Origin: Saprospiraceae bacterium
Lineage (GTDB): Bacteria; Bacteroidota; Bacteroidia; Chitinophagales; Saprospiraceae
Length of the DNA: 40,774 nt
Direction: 5' to 3'
Assembly: GCA_013214265.1 (NCBI GenBank)
Contig: JABSSK010000004.1
Location: 1-40,774 of the forward strand
A model generated the notes under the pieces. The model was not told the DNA's origin. It searched no databases and was given only the letters and a program-made list of their open reading frames with translations. Shown here in pieces: positions 31,685 to 40,774 of this stretch. Every line of letters starts with the position of its first letter. Position 1 is the stretch's first letter. Made by a program: the position numbers and the translations under genes.

Positions 31685-33208
31685 ATGAAACTATTAGCTA
31701 AATGTTCACTTATCCTTGGTATGGTGGCTCTTATGGGGGCTTGTACAGACCTAGAGGAGGATTTGAACGATAACTTAACCAGATCAGAAGCTGAAACATT
31801 CTTAAATGCGAATACGGACGTTTCTGCTCTATTAGAATCCGCTTATCGTGGATTAGATGGTCCTTTTCAGGATCAAGCTCTTTTTTGGGCTGCTCAAGAG
31901 CACACCACTGACGAAGTGATGGGGCCAACGCGTGGACCAGACTGGGATGATAATGGTATCTGGCGTGTGTTACACGATCACACATGGTCACCTGACCATG
32001 CTTTCTTGGAAAACACGTTTAATCAGCTACTGCAAGTTGTATTTACAACAACTAATATCCTTACTTTCGAAACATCAGCTGCAGAAGCAGCGCAGGCGCG
32101 TTATATTCGTGCTTTCGTTATCTACTGTCTGGTTGACGGATGGGGTCAAGTACCTTTCAGAGAGGCAGGAGGTAATCTTCTTGAAGCGCCTTCTGTATTA
32201 AGTGGTGCTGAAGCTGTTGATTTAATTGTTAGTGAGTGTCAGGCTATCATCAATGATTTGCCAGAAGGTCCTACCCACTTAGCAAATAAAGATGCTGCTC
32301 GTACGCTTTTGATGAAAGCATACCTCAATAAAGGTGCTTTCGCTAACCGTGAAAATCCTACTTTTGATGGAGGTGATATGAATCAAGTTATCTCATTTGC
32401 TGACCAACTGATTAACTCAGGTAAGTACAGCCTTGCAGATAACTTCTTTGATAACTTTGCACCAAACAACGACCAAATCTCCACTGAGAATATCTGGACA
32501 GGAGAAAATGTTGGTGGCTCTCGCTCTGGCAACGTACGCTCTCGTTGGTTCTGTACGCTGCACTACAACCAGAATCCATCGGGTTGGAACGGATTTACCA
32601 CTATTGCTGAGCTGTATAACAAGTTCGAAGGTGGTGACTCGCGCGCAGGTGGTGATTATGCTGGTATGACTGATGTGTCTGGTATCAAGGCTGGTTTCTT
32701 GGTAGGCCAGCAGTTCAATGGCAACGGAGATGCACTGCAAGATCGTAAAGGTAATGCACTTGCATTCACTGAAGAGGTGGCATTAGTTGAAACCGGAAAT
32801 AATTTGGAAGTTACAGGTATTCGTGTGATCAAGTATCCAATTGATTACCTGAACGGCGATAACGTGGATAACGACTTCGTATTTTTCCGCTACGCTGATG
32901 TTTTGCTGATGAAAGCAGAAGCACTTTTGCGCTCTGGTAATGCCGGAGCTGCATTGGACATCGTAAACGAGATTCGTACTAAGCGTGGCGCTGCGCCATT
33001 TGCTTCTCTAGATCTTAATAACCTGCTTGATGAACGTGCACGCGAATTGTACTGGGAAGGACACCGTCGTACTGACTTGATCCGTTTCGGTAAATTCTTG
33101 GATGCATGGACAGACAAGCCAGCTTCAGGTCCTGAGCGTTTGTTATTTGCTATTCCTCCTACGGCACTGGCAGTTAACCCGAACCTGGCTCAGAATCCTG
33201 GATATTAA
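31685..33208 (+). CDS. SusD/RagB family nutrient-binding outer-membrane lipoprotein
   Basis: 507 residues from ATG 31685 (MKLLAKCSLILGMVALMGAC), giving a lipoprotein signal with lipobox MGAC and Cys20; the track start at 31649 is a non-ATG codon. SusD features include the SusD-like N-terminal segment (SEAETFLNANTDVSALLESAYRGL), helical TPR-like parts, and the C-terminal RYADVLLMKAEALLRSG...VNEIRTKRGA...LLDERARELYWEGHRRTDLIRFG signature. It caps the SusC barrel on the cell surface and binds the glycan. The start context TTGTATGAAACT is nearly the same as that of susC. It follows susC by 127 nt containing the hairpin, and is followed by a strong terminator. Confidence 0.95.
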   Translation: MKLLAKCSLILGMVALMGACTDLEEDLNDNLTRSEAETFLNANTDVSALLESAYRGLDGPFQDQALFWAAQEHTTDEVMGPTRGPDWDDNGIWRVLHDHTWSPDHAFLENTFNQLLQVVFTTTNILTFETSAAEAAQARYIRAFVIYCLVDGWGQVPFREAGGNLLEAPSVLSGAEAVDLIVSECQAIINDLPEGPTHLANKDAARTLLMKAYLNKGAFANRENPTFDGGDMNQVISFADQLINSGKYSLADNFFDNFAPNNDQISTENIWTGENVGGSRSGNVRSRWFCTLHYNQNPSGWNGFTTIAELYNKFEGGDSRAGGDYAGMTDVSGIKAGFLVGQQFNGNGDALQDRKGNALAFTEEVALVETGNNLEVTGIRVIKYPIDYLNGDNVDNDFVFFRYADVLLMKAEALLRSGNAGAALDIVNEIRTKRGAAPFASLDLNNLLDERARELYWEGHRRTDLIRFGKFLDAWTDKPASGPERLLFAIPPTALAVNPNLAQNPGY

Positions 33209-33286
33209 TCTGGAATAACTGTGAATTGATATTCCACTTAGTAGGATTCCTATTAGAAAAAAATTCTATTAAGTAGTCTACATGTT

Positions 33287-33323
33287 GATAGGTCATTCGG
33301 CTCCCGAATGACCTATCTTTTTT
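33287..33323 (+). terminator. Terminator after susD
   Basis: Perfect 14-bp stem GATAGGTCATTCGG / CCGAATGACCTATC, 3-nt loop CTC, and a TTTTTT tail. It lies 79 nt after the susD stop and 19 nt before the next gene, so expression of the propeller lipoproteins is separated from or attenuated relative to susCD. Confidence 0.88.
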
Positions 33324-33341
33324 AACTTCGCAGTTTCAACA

Positions 33342-36300
33342 ATGAAAAAAATGGAGGTTATGAAGCAACTCATTGCAGGGCTCATGTTTGTAGCCCTTTG
33401 GTCATGTTCTGACCATAAAGCATTTGATGATCAAAAACTGCTGAAACTTCTCGATCCTGCTGAAACAGGACTGGTATTCAAGAATCATATTGAAAATACG
33501 GAGGACTTTAACATATTTAGCTACCGAAACTTCTACAACGGTGGGGGTGTGGCGATTGGTGACCTCAATAATGATGGCCTGTCAGATGTTTATATGACTG
33601 CCAATATGGGACCTAATAAGTTATTTCTCAATACTGGAAACTTGACATTTGAGGATATTTCTGAAAAAGCTGGTGTTGGGGGTAATAAAGGATGGAGCAC
33701 AGGCGTGGTTCTTGTCGATATTAATCAGGATGACTGGTTAGACATTTATGTCTGTAATGCCGGATATGTGGAAGGTGATGATCAGGCTAATGAACTATTT
33801 ATAAATCAAAAAGATGGTACGTTTATTGATCAAGCCGAAGCATATGGGCTAGATGAAAAAGGATATACGACCCATGCAGCTTTCTTTGATTACGATCAAG
33901 ACGGAGACTTAGATGTCTATATTCTTAACAACAGCTTTATTCCGGTCAATACCCTCAATTATGCCAACAAGCGAGAACTGCGGGCTCCAGATTGGCCTGT
34001 CAGAGATTTTTTGAAAGGCGGAGGAGATAAACTCCTAAGAAATGACAACGGCCAGTTTTCGGATGTAAGTGAAGAAGCTGGTATCTATGGGAGCTTGGTT
34101 GGGTTTGGATTAGGCATTACAGTAGGAGACATTAATGGCGATTTACTACCAGATATGTATGTGTCTAATGACTTCTTTGAGCGAGATTACCTATATATCA
34201 ATCAGGGTAATGGAACCTTCAAGGAAGATATCAAAAACTGGATGCAGCATATTAGCCTATCATCCATGGGGGCCGATATGGCTGATATCAATAATGACGG
34301 GTATCCTGAAATATTCGTTACCGAAATGCTTCCTGAAACAGATCGTCGCAGAAAAACTACCACTACCTTTGAAAATTTTAATACTTACTATCTAAAGCTT
34401 GAGCGTGATTTCTATCATCAATATATGCAGAACACGTTGCAGCTTAATAATACGGACCAAACGTTTAGTGAGGTAGCTAATTTTAGTGGTGTTGCTGCTT
34501 CTGATTGGAGTTGGGGAGCCCTCATGTTTGATGTTGATAATGATGGATATCGGGATCTTTACGTTTGTAATGGTGTGTATCAAGATGTGACTGATCAGGA
34601 CTTTATTGATTTCTTCGCGAACGATATTGTTCAGAAGATGGCACTCACAGGAGAAAAAGAAGAGATGCAAAATGTAATTGATCGTATGCCTTCTAATCCG
34701 CAAAAGAATAAGCTTTTTCAGAATCAGGGTGACATAACTTTTAAGGACATAGGGGAAGAGTGGGGTATAACCCAACCTTCTTTTTCAAATGGAGCGGCTT
34801 ATGGAGACTTGGATAATGATGGTGATCTCGATCTGGTAGTCAATAACCTGAACATGGACTCTTATCTTTTCGAAAATATGACGAATGAAAAGAGGGCACA
34901 CCATTATTTAACGCTTGAACTCAAAGGAGATGAGGTGAATACCCGTGCCGTTGGTGCTGTGGTAGAACTGTACAAGAATAACGAAATCCTTAGCTTCCAG
35001 CAAATTCCCTTCCGAGGTTTTCAGTCTTCAGTTGACTACCGAATGACCTTTGGATTAGGGACAAATAATAAAGTGGATTCTCTCAAAATAAAATGGCCAA
35101 ACCGGAACATATCTGTATTTACTGACATTCCAACGGATACCCTTTTATTAATTGATTACAATCAAGTGGAGAAAAACCCCCTTGCTCCTTCTTTAGTACA
35201 GGCTGGAAAGAGAAATGATAAATTTGTGAAGCCCGTAGCGGCTAACTTTGATGCACACCAGGAAGATGATTATATTGATTTTTTCCAAGAAGGACTCACG
35301 ATACGCTTATTATCAAAAGAAGGTCCTTGTTCGGTCGTTGGTGATCTGAATGGTGACGGAAAAGATGACATGTTTGTTGGAGGAGCTGCTGGTCAGGAGG
35401 GAACAGTCATGTTGCAGAAAGATGGAGAATTAGTTGCTGTTGAAAACCCATCCATTGGTAAATATGCAGATTTCGAGGATACTGCAGCGCATTTATTTGA
35501 TGCTGATCAGGATGGTGATCTGGATCTGTACATAGGTTCGGGCGGGAATCAGCGTCCTATGCGTGCTCGCTTGTTGCAGGACAGGTTATTCTTAAATGAT
35601 GGTCAAGGCCAGTTTACCCTTTCAGCAAGTGCTATTCCATTGAATGGGTACAATACGGCAGCTGTCGCAAGTTTGGATATCGATCAAGATGGTGATCAAG
35701 ATATTGTTGTAGCTAGCCGTTCCTTTCCTCAACAATACGGTCGTAGCCCTAGATCTTACATTTTTCTAAATGATGGTGCTGCTAATTTTGTAGATGCTAC
35801 CGAAGAATGGGCTCCCGAACTCATTACCGCAGGGATGCTTACAGATGTGAAAGCTGTACAAATTAGTGGGGACGAACGTCCTGAGTTGGTCTTTACTGGG
35901 GAATGGATGGCGCCGTTAATTCTTGGGTATAAGAACGGAAAGTACGAATCTTTTTCTACCAATCTGGAGGACAAATCGGGATGGTGGTATGCCGTTCAGC
36001 CACTAGATGTAGATGGTGACGGCGATCAGGATCTGATTTTGGGTAACCGTGGGGATAATTTCTATTTCCAAGGTACGCAAGAGGAACCCGTCAAGTTATG
36101 GGTTGCTGATTTTGATAATAACCAAACCATTGAAAAAATCATTACCTATACCATTGATGGAGAGGATAAACCTGTAGCAATGAAAAGGGAATTGACAGGT
36201 CAATTGGTAAGCCTTAAGAAAGAGAATCTAAAGCATAATGATTATGCGGATCAAACCATGAATGATTTGTTTTCTCCGGAAGCGCGCGCCAAAGCAGTAG

Positions 36301-36686
36301 TGAGAATAGGAAATTATTTTCAATCAGCTGTTGCCATCAATCAAGGAGATGGTACGTTCGTACTTCAACCTCTTCCCCAAGAGGTACAATTCTCTTGTGT
36401 ATGTGCTATCTATTGCACGGATCTGAATCAGGACCAATTACCAGATCTTATTCTTGCGGGTAATGAAAGTGGATTTTTACCCCAATTCTCTAAGCTAGAT
36501 GCAAGCTATGGTCATATTTTGCTGAATCAGGGTAATGGAGCTTTCTCCGGTATACAGGCCAAGGAATCAGGCTTCTTCGTGCCCGGAGAAGTGCGTACCA
36601 TACAGGGCGTACAGCTGGATGGGCAAGATCATATTTGGGTCGGTAGAAATGACCAGACCCCTATTTTATTTAAAATTCAAGACTAA
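33342..36686 (+). CDS. FG-GAP/VCBS-repeat, ASPIC/UnbV (CRTAC1-like) surface lipoprotein, copy 1
   Basis: 1,114 residues. Lipoprotein signal with Cys in ALWSCSDHK; ATG 33342 is used, ATG 33360 (MKQLIAG) gives an equally good signal. The first half is a beta propeller built from FG-GAP repeats with Ca-binding loops: DLNNDGLSDVYM, DINQDDWLDIYV, DYDQDGDLDVYI, DVDNDGYRDLYV and DLDNDGDLDLVV. An ASPIC/UnbV domain follows at about 535-610 (PFRGFQSSVDYRMTFGLG). The second half has a further set (DLNGDGKDDMFV, DADQDGDLDLYI, DVDGDGDQDLIL). Such lipoproteins frequently accompany SusC/SusD in marine Bacteroidota and probably bind ligand or partner proteins at the surface; enzymatic activity is not known. 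A paralog follows 16 nt later. Confidence 0.9.
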   Translation: MKKMEVMKQLIAGLMFVALWSCSDHKAFDDQKLLKLLDPAETGLVFKNHIENTEDFNIFSYRNFYNGGGVAIGDLNNDGLSDVYMTANMGPNKLFLNTGNLTFEDISEKAGVGGNKGWSTGVVLVDINQDDWLDIYVCNAGYVEGDDQANELFINQKDGTFIDQAEAYGLDEKGYTTHAAFFDYDQDGDLDVYILNNSFIPVNTLNYANKRELRAPDWPVRDFLKGGGDKLLRNDNGQFSDVSEEAGIYGSLVGFGLGITVGDINGDLLPDMYVSNDFFERDYLYINQGNGTFKEDIKNWMQHISLSSMGADMADINNDGYPEIFVTEMLPETDRRRKTTTTFENFNTYYLKLERDFYHQYMQNTLQLNNTDQTFSEVANFSGVAASDWSWGALMFDVDNDGYRDLYVCNGVYQDVTDQDFIDFFANDIVQKMALTGEKEEMQNVIDRMPSNPQKNKLFQNQGDITFKDIGEEWGITQPSFSNGAAYGDLDNDGDLDLVVNNLNMDSYLFENMTNEKRAHHYLTLELKGDEVNTRAVGAVVELYKNNEILSFQQIPFRGFQSSVDYRMTFGLGTNNKVDSLKIKWPNRNISVFTDIPTDTLLLIDYNQVEKNPLAPSLVQAGKRNDKFVKPVAANFDAHQEDDYIDFFQEGLTIRLLSKEGPCSVVGDLNGDGKDDMFVGGAAGQEGTVMLQKDGELVAVENPSIGKYADFEDTAAHLFDADQDGDLDLYIGSGGNQRPMRARLLQDRLFLNDGQGQFTLSASAIPLNGYNTAAVASLDIDQDGDQDIVVASRSFPQQYGRSPRSYIFLNDGAANFVDATEEWAPELITAGMLTDVKAVQISGDERPELVFTGEWMAPLILGYKNGKYESFSTNLEDKSGWWYAVQPLDVDGDGDQDLILGNRGDNFYFQGTQEEPVKLWVADFDNNQTIEKIITYTIDGEDKPVAMKRELTGQLVSLKKENLKHNDYADQTMNDLFSPEARAKAVVRIGNYFQSAVAINQGDGTFVLQPLPQEVQFSCVCAIYCTDLNQDQLPDLILAGNESGFLPQFSKLDASYGHILLNQGNGAFSGIQAKESGFFVPGEVRTIQGVQLDGQDHIWVGRNDQTPILFKIQD

Positions 36687-36702
36687 AAAGGGTTTGTAAG
36701 AA

Positions 36703-39700
36703 ATGAGGAAGATTCAAGCTACACTTAGAATCATAGGGCTTTGCTGTTTGGGCTTAATGAGCTGTAATCAGGAAACTCCAATCGAAACAGCAAGACCATT
36801 TGCCTTTACCATGCTGAATGGTAATGATATAGGACTCCAGTTCACAAATGAGCCAGAGCAATCCAGTGAATTCAATGTTTTTAATTATATGTACTTCTTC
36901 AATGGTGGGGGTACCGCTGCTGGGGATTTTAACCAAGACGGACGCATTGACCTGTATTTTACGAGTAATATGGGTAAGAATAAATTATTCCTGAACGAAG
37001 GCGACTTGTCTTTTCGTGATGTTTCAGCCGCTGCTGGTATTGAAGGTTCTGGCGGTTGGAAAACAGGTGCATCTGTGGTGGATATTAACCAGGATGGGCT
37101 ACTAGACATTTACGTGAGCCAGATGGGCGATTTTCAAAATGTATCAGGAAAAAATCAACTGTTCATCTGTCAGGGGATTGAGGATGGGATACCTACCTTC
37201 AAGGATCAAGCTGATGCCTACGGGCTAGATCTTGTTCTGTTCGGAACCCAGTCTTCTTTTTTTGATTATGATCTGGACGGTGATCTTGATTTGTTTTTGC
37301 TCAATCATTCTCTGCATGCGAATGGTACTTTCGGGAAGCGTAAAGTCTTTGACGAAACCCATCCAAAAGCAGGAGATCGTTTATTTAGAAACGATAATGG
37401 AACCTTTACGGACGTTACTAGGCAGGCTGGAATTTTCAGTACCGTAATTGGGTATGGCCTAGGGATTGCTACAGGTGATATTAACTTAGACGGATGGCCC
37501 GATATTTATATTGGTAATGATTTTCATGAAAATGACTATTTGTATCTCAATCAACAAGACGGGACATTCAAAGAGGTGTTAAACGAGCAGATTCGGCATA
37601 CCAGCAGGTTCTCTATGGGAGTCGATATGGCCGACCTCAATAACGATGCCTATAGTGAAATCATATCCTTGGATATGCTGCCCGAAGACCCTTTCATCCT
37701 GAAAAGTTCATTGGCCGAAGATTCATACAGTATTTTCAATTTTAAGTTGAGCTACGGGTATAACCATCAATACTCCAGAAACAACCTTCAGCTTAACCAT
37801 GGAGATAATTCATTTAGTGAGATTGGAATCTTTTCTGGAGTTTTTGCTAGTGATTGGTCATGGGCACCTATTTTTCTTGATTTTAACCATGATGGATGGA
37901 AGGACTTGTTTATATCCAACGGTATTCCCCGTCGAATGAATGATATTGACTACATCAATTTCCGCGCAAACAATGAGTTTAGATGGAAACAGCAAACCAA
38001 TAACTTAGAAGAGGATGACTTATCAGTTATCGAAAAGATGCCTCAGATTAAGTTAAAGAATAAATTCTACCAGAACTTGGGAAATCTTCGCTTTGAAGAT
38101 ATCGAAAGTCGGGTAGATAAGGCATCACCTACATTCTCTAACAGTGCGGTTGCGATCGACTTGGATAACGATGGCGACCTGGATATTGTAACCAATAATA
38201 TTTACGATGCCCCCTCTGTTTATAAAAATCTACTCATGGACGGAGCATCTGAGGGCCCAAAAGATTATTTGTCATTGGATTTGGAAGGCACTGTTGGCAA
38301 TCGAGATGGTATTGGAACTCGAGCTATCTTATTCAAAGGGGATGACATATTGTACTTTGAGTACTTCCCCGTTCGGGGTTATCAGTCGAGTACCCAAGTA
38401 CCTTTTCACATTCCGGTTGGTGATAAGTCAGCCATGGATAGCATATTGCTGGTCTGGCCTGATCAGTCAGTTCAGCGACTTGACGCACCTGATTGGAATA
38501 CCACACAAGAAATAAGGTATGATCCGCAGTCTACTCTTTTTGATTGGTCTCTGTTAAAGAATAGAAAAGATCAATCCAATTTTGATTTATCTGATCAGAC
38601 AACCAAGACCGGACTCGACTACGTCCATCAGGAAAATGATTTCATTGAATTTAATCGGGAAGGCTTAATTCCGTTTATGGTATCTGCCGAAGGACCCGGA
38701 GTCGCGATAGGGGATTTGAATCAGGATGGGCTGACGGACATCTTTCTAGGTTCTTCCAAGCGATTTAAGAGTGCTGTGTATTATCAGCAAGATAAAGGAC
38801 AATTTAAAGAATTGTCTATTCCTGCTTTGGGTCAGGATAGCCTTTTTGAAGACGTTGACGCTAAAATGGCTGACTTTAATGGGGATGGTTTGGTGGATAT
38901 TGTGGTTGCAAGTGGTGGAAATGAGTATTGGGGTGAGCAGTCTCCTCGACAACAGCGTCTTTACTGGAATAAGGGAAATGAAACATTCCAGGTAGATACG
39001 ACTGTTTTTGCGGAAGCATTGCTAACAGCAGCGACTGTTCAGGTTGCAGATATCAATGGCGATAAACGTCCTGATATTTTCTTTGGTGCTCGTGCAGAAC
39101 CCTGGAATTATGGGCAAGCACCTACATCATTTCTATATATCAATCAGGGTGACGGTACATTCCGGGAAGTTGCAAAAAGCTATGCCCCTGGCTTATCGAA
39201 TGTGGGCATGATTCGAAGTGCCAACTTTGCTGATGTTGACCAGAATGGTTATCCTGACTTGGTCCTAGCGATGGACTGGGGCCCCGTGATTGCCTTTATG
39301 AACCAGAATGGACGCTTGCGCAAAAAAGTGTTATGGGAAGAGAATGGTTGGTGGAATGTAGTGCGGGTATGTGATCCTGACCAAGATGGGGATATGGATT
39401 TATTGGTTGGAGGTACAGGTGCCAATGCAAAATTACAGCCTTCTGTCGCTGAGCCCGTTCGATTATATATTAATGATTTTGATGATAATAATCAGATCGA
39501 TCAGATCTTGACTTATTACTTAGATGGTAAAGAATATCCCTTTGCTACCTTTGCAGAATTAACAAAACAGCTACCACCACTAAAGAAAAAGTACTTATAC
39601 TCAAAGGATTTAGCCAGAGCTAATCTTACTGATGTTTTTGGTGATAAAAAGTTGGCTAAAGCTAAGGTACTTCAAGTAGAAGAGGCCCGTCATTTGTTTT

Positions 39701-40056
39701 TAGAAAATGTGGGGGATGGGACGTATACCAAACACTTATTGCCCGATCGGTTACAACTGTCAACAGTAAATGATTTTTGTCCGATTGATTTAGATGGTGA
39801 CGGAAAAGAGGAATTGGTAGTGGGAGGTAATTTCTATCGGAATAATATTGAAATGGGAAGATATGATGCAAATCAGGGCCATGTTCTGGAGTTCCTTGAT
39901 GATGGCACTATGTCCGTGAAGCCACTGGGCGATATAAGGCTTGAAGGTGTAGTTCAACGTATCCTGAAGATTCCTGTTGGAGGGGAACCACAATTGCTAA
40001 TTGTCAAAAATGATGGCCCGGTGCAGTTACTCAAATCTGCACGTAGGCCCATGTAA
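36703..40056 (+). CDS. FG-GAP/VCBS-repeat, ASPIC/UnbV surface lipoprotein, copy 2
   Basis: 1,117 residues, same architecture as the preceding gene: lipoprotein signal (LGLMSCNQE), a propeller with DFNQDGRIDLYF, DINQDGLLDIYV, DYDLDGDLDLFL and DLDNDGDLDIVT, an ASPIC/UnbV segment (PVRGYQSSTQVPFHIPVG), then a second repeat set (DLNQDGLTDIFL, DFNGDGLVDIVV). The two copies can be aligned along their whole length (for example FNxFxYxxFxNGGGxAxGD), but identity is clearly partial, so this is an old duplication that has diverged, perhaps to bind different ligand faces. It is translated from the same transcript as copy 1 (16-nt gap). It ends 5 nt from the convergent hydrolase gene, with no terminator between them. 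Confidence 0.9.
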   Translation: MRKIQATLRIIGLCCLGLMSCNQETPIETARPFAFTMLNGNDIGLQFTNEPEQSSEFNVFNYMYFFNGGGTAAGDFNQDGRIDLYFTSNMGKNKLFLNEGDLSFRDVSAAAGIEGSGGWKTGASVVDINQDGLLDIYVSQMGDFQNVSGKNQLFICQGIEDGIPTFKDQADAYGLDLVLFGTQSSFFDYDLDGDLDLFLLNHSLHANGTFGKRKVFDETHPKAGDRLFRNDNGTFTDVTRQAGIFSTVIGYGLGIATGDINLDGWPDIYIGNDFHENDYLYLNQQDGTFKEVLNEQIRHTSRFSMGVDMADLNNDAYSEIISLDMLPEDPFILKSSLAEDSYSIFNFKLSYGYNHQYSRNNLQLNHGDNSFSEIGIFSGVFASDWSWAPIFLDFNHDGWKDLFISNGIPRRMNDIDYINFRANNEFRWKQQTNNLEEDDLSVIEKMPQIKLKNKFYQNLGNLRFEDIESRVDKASPTFSNSAVAIDLDNDGDLDIVTNNIYDAPSVYKNLLMDGASEGPKDYLSLDLEGTVGNRDGIGTRAILFKGDDILYFEYFPVRGYQSSTQVPFHIPVGDKSAMDSILLVWPDQSVQRLDAPDWNTTQEIRYDPQSTLFDWSLLKNRKDQSNFDLSDQTTKTGLDYVHQENDFIEFNREGLIPFMVSAEGPGVAIGDLNQDGLTDIFLGSSKRFKSAVYYQQDKGQFKELSIPALGQDSLFEDVDAKMADFNGDGLVDIVVASGGNEYWGEQSPRQQRLYWNKGNETFQVDTTVFAEALLTAATVQVADINGDKRPDIFFGARAEPWNYGQAPTSFLYINQGDGTFREVAKSYAPGLSNVGMIRSANFADVDQNGYPDLVLAMDWGPVIAFMNQNGRLRKKVLWEENGWWNVVRVCDPDQDGDMDLLVGGTGANAKLQPSVAEPVRLYINDFDDNNQIDQILTYYLDGKEYPFATFAELTKQLPPLKKKYLYSKDLARANLTDVFGDKKLAKAKVLQVEEARHLFLENVGDGTYTKHLLPDRLQLSTVNDFCPIDLDGDGKEELVVGGNFYRNNIEMGRYDANQGHVLEFLDDGTMSVKPLGDIRLEGVVQRILKIPVGGEPQLLIVKNDGPVQLLKSARRPM

Positions 40057-40061
40057 GTTAA

Positions 40062-40774
40062 TTAATATAAAGGGCCAAGTATAAATGCCGGTTTGCTCAA
40101 TTCATTGCGCCAATTTACCGAAAGGGTAGAGTCGTTTTGTAACCGAGCATCAATATGCTGAAAATAAGGATTGTCCACCCACATAGGGTGGGCTTTCCAA
40201 TGGCAATTGATATAGCTAAATGCTTTGACGATATCCGGATTCTGGTCTATTGTTCTGAAAAAAGGAACAAACCATGCTTCCCAAGCAAGTGCTGCTTCTT
40301 GCTCGTTATCGAAATCGATAGGCGTGACACGCCCTGTAGAATCTACCAATATAGGAGTAGCCTCTGCTAAGAATACAGGTTTGTTATGCTGGCGAGCAAA
40401 TGCCAGCATGGGGTGATTTTCGTTATCAGGAGCAAAAAAAGAATATCCACACCAGTCAACATAATCATCTCCGGGATAGTATCTATTCATATCTTCTAAA
40501 GTAGTTCCCCGCCCTTTGGATTGCCACACGTAGGTGATATTAGCTACACCGCTTTGCTCCATTATATGTCGAATTCGCTTAAATGAAGATACATAAGCTT
40601 CAGCCTGATAATGATTCCAGTCGTGGCCGTCAAATTCATATCCAATTCGCAAAAAGATGGGTCGTGGAGCAGTTTTTTTGATCCAATCTGCTAGCTTGAA
40701 GATTAGGTCATCATGGTCACCCTTTGCAACAAGGGTATCATGGCCACCCTTCATATCTAATCCAATGGCTAATG
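40062..40774 (-). CDS. GH26-like glycoside hydrolase, C-terminal part (runs off the right edge)
   Basis: The frame is open to the window end (residues ...LAIGLDMKGGHD), so the ATG at 40754 reported in the track is an internal Met and the start lies outside. About 236 C-terminal residues are visible. The TIM-barrel pattern fits clan GH-A, best GH26: RPIFLRIGYEFDGHDW with the presumed acid/base Glu (residue 40 of the track ORF), YVWQSKGRG, VDWCGYSFF, and KPVFLAEATP with the presumed nucleophile Glu (residue 131). GH26 members are mainly beta-mannanases and some beta-1,3-xylanases; the substrate cannot be told from this fragment. It supports the view that the SusC/SusD locus handles a polysaccharide. 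Confidence 0.75.
   Translation of the reverse strand, partial: LAIGLDMKGGHDTLVAKGDHDDLIFKLADWIKKTAPRPIFLRIGYEFDGHDWNHYQAEAYVSSFKRIRHIMEQSGVANITYVWQSKGRGTTLEDMNRYYPGDDYVDWCGYSFFAPDNENHPMLAFARQHNKPVFLAEATPILVDSTGRVTPIDFDNEQEAALAWEAWFVPFFRTIDQNPDIVKAFSYINCHWKAHPMWVDNPYFQHIDARLQNDSTLSVNWRNELSKPAFILGPLY

Noticed and set aside
1-40774. CRISPR array, insertion sequence or prophage
   Set aside because: No regularly spaced repeats, transposase or structural phage genes were seen; the repeated sequence found is FG-GAP and Cys-motif coding repeats within proteins.

Overview
The window reads as a chromosomal piece of a Bacteroidota genome, most likely Saprospiria/Lewinella-like. Evidence: gliding/type IX secretion (T9SS) proteins (GldK, a PorP/SprF-family protein), a secreted protein ending in a T9SS sorting domain, a SusC/SusD pair, DUF4293, lipoprotein signals, almost no Shine-Dalgarno sites, and promoters of the Bacteroidota type. 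Three promoters (gldK and two in front of tRNA-Ser) share the same geometry, TTG-N19-TAnnTTTn. Species assignment is inference; no rRNA is present.

Layout. 1-7.3 kb (mostly minus strand): a TlpA-like thioredoxin lipoprotein that appears cut by an in-frame TAA at the window edge; gldK with its own promoter and a strong terminator; a PorP/SprF protein; a DUF255 (YyaL/SPATA20) protein; and an XRE-S24 repressor facing a membrane-anchored glucosaminidase across a short region containing two dyads. 7.9-11.8 kb: housekeeping genes manA, ruvX/yqgF, def, rnhA (with a viroplasmin domain) and a TatD-family nuclease. 11.9-14.7 kb: tRNA-Ser(GGA) followed closely by an ExbB - 4-TM protein - ExbD - ExbD energy-transducing cluster ending in a bidirectional terminator. 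14.7-19.2 kb: a DUF4293 membrane protein, then an operon of a DAO-type FAD oxidoreductase, an OstA/LptA-like protein and a BatE-like TPR-SH3 protein.

19.3-25.0 kb (minus strand): a three-gene export operon, DUF1800 - DUF1501 (Tat-like signal) - a large PA14/discoidin/T9SS-cargo protein whose single reading frame is split by one TAG. 25.2-27.8 kb (minus): rplU-rpmA, where ribosomal protein L27 carries a long Lys/Ala linker and a C-terminal helix-hairpin-helix domain, plus a protein with two retropepsin-like motifs and a PDZ domain.

27.8-40.8 kb: a glycan-uptake (PUL-like) locus: long susC leader, SusC, a 15-bp perfect intergenic hairpin, SusD, a strong terminator, two tandem ~1,115-aa FG-GAP/ASPIC-UnbV lipoproteins, and a convergent GH26-like glycoside hydrolase running off the right edge. 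SusC/SusD would import oligosaccharide, the hydrolase would cut it, and the surface propeller lipoproteins may assist binding; the substrate is unknown.

I see no CRISPR array, insertion sequence or phage module. The least ordinary items are the L27-HhH fusion, the two single-codon gene interruptions, the palindromic S24/glucosaminidase divergon and the SusC-SusD hairpin.
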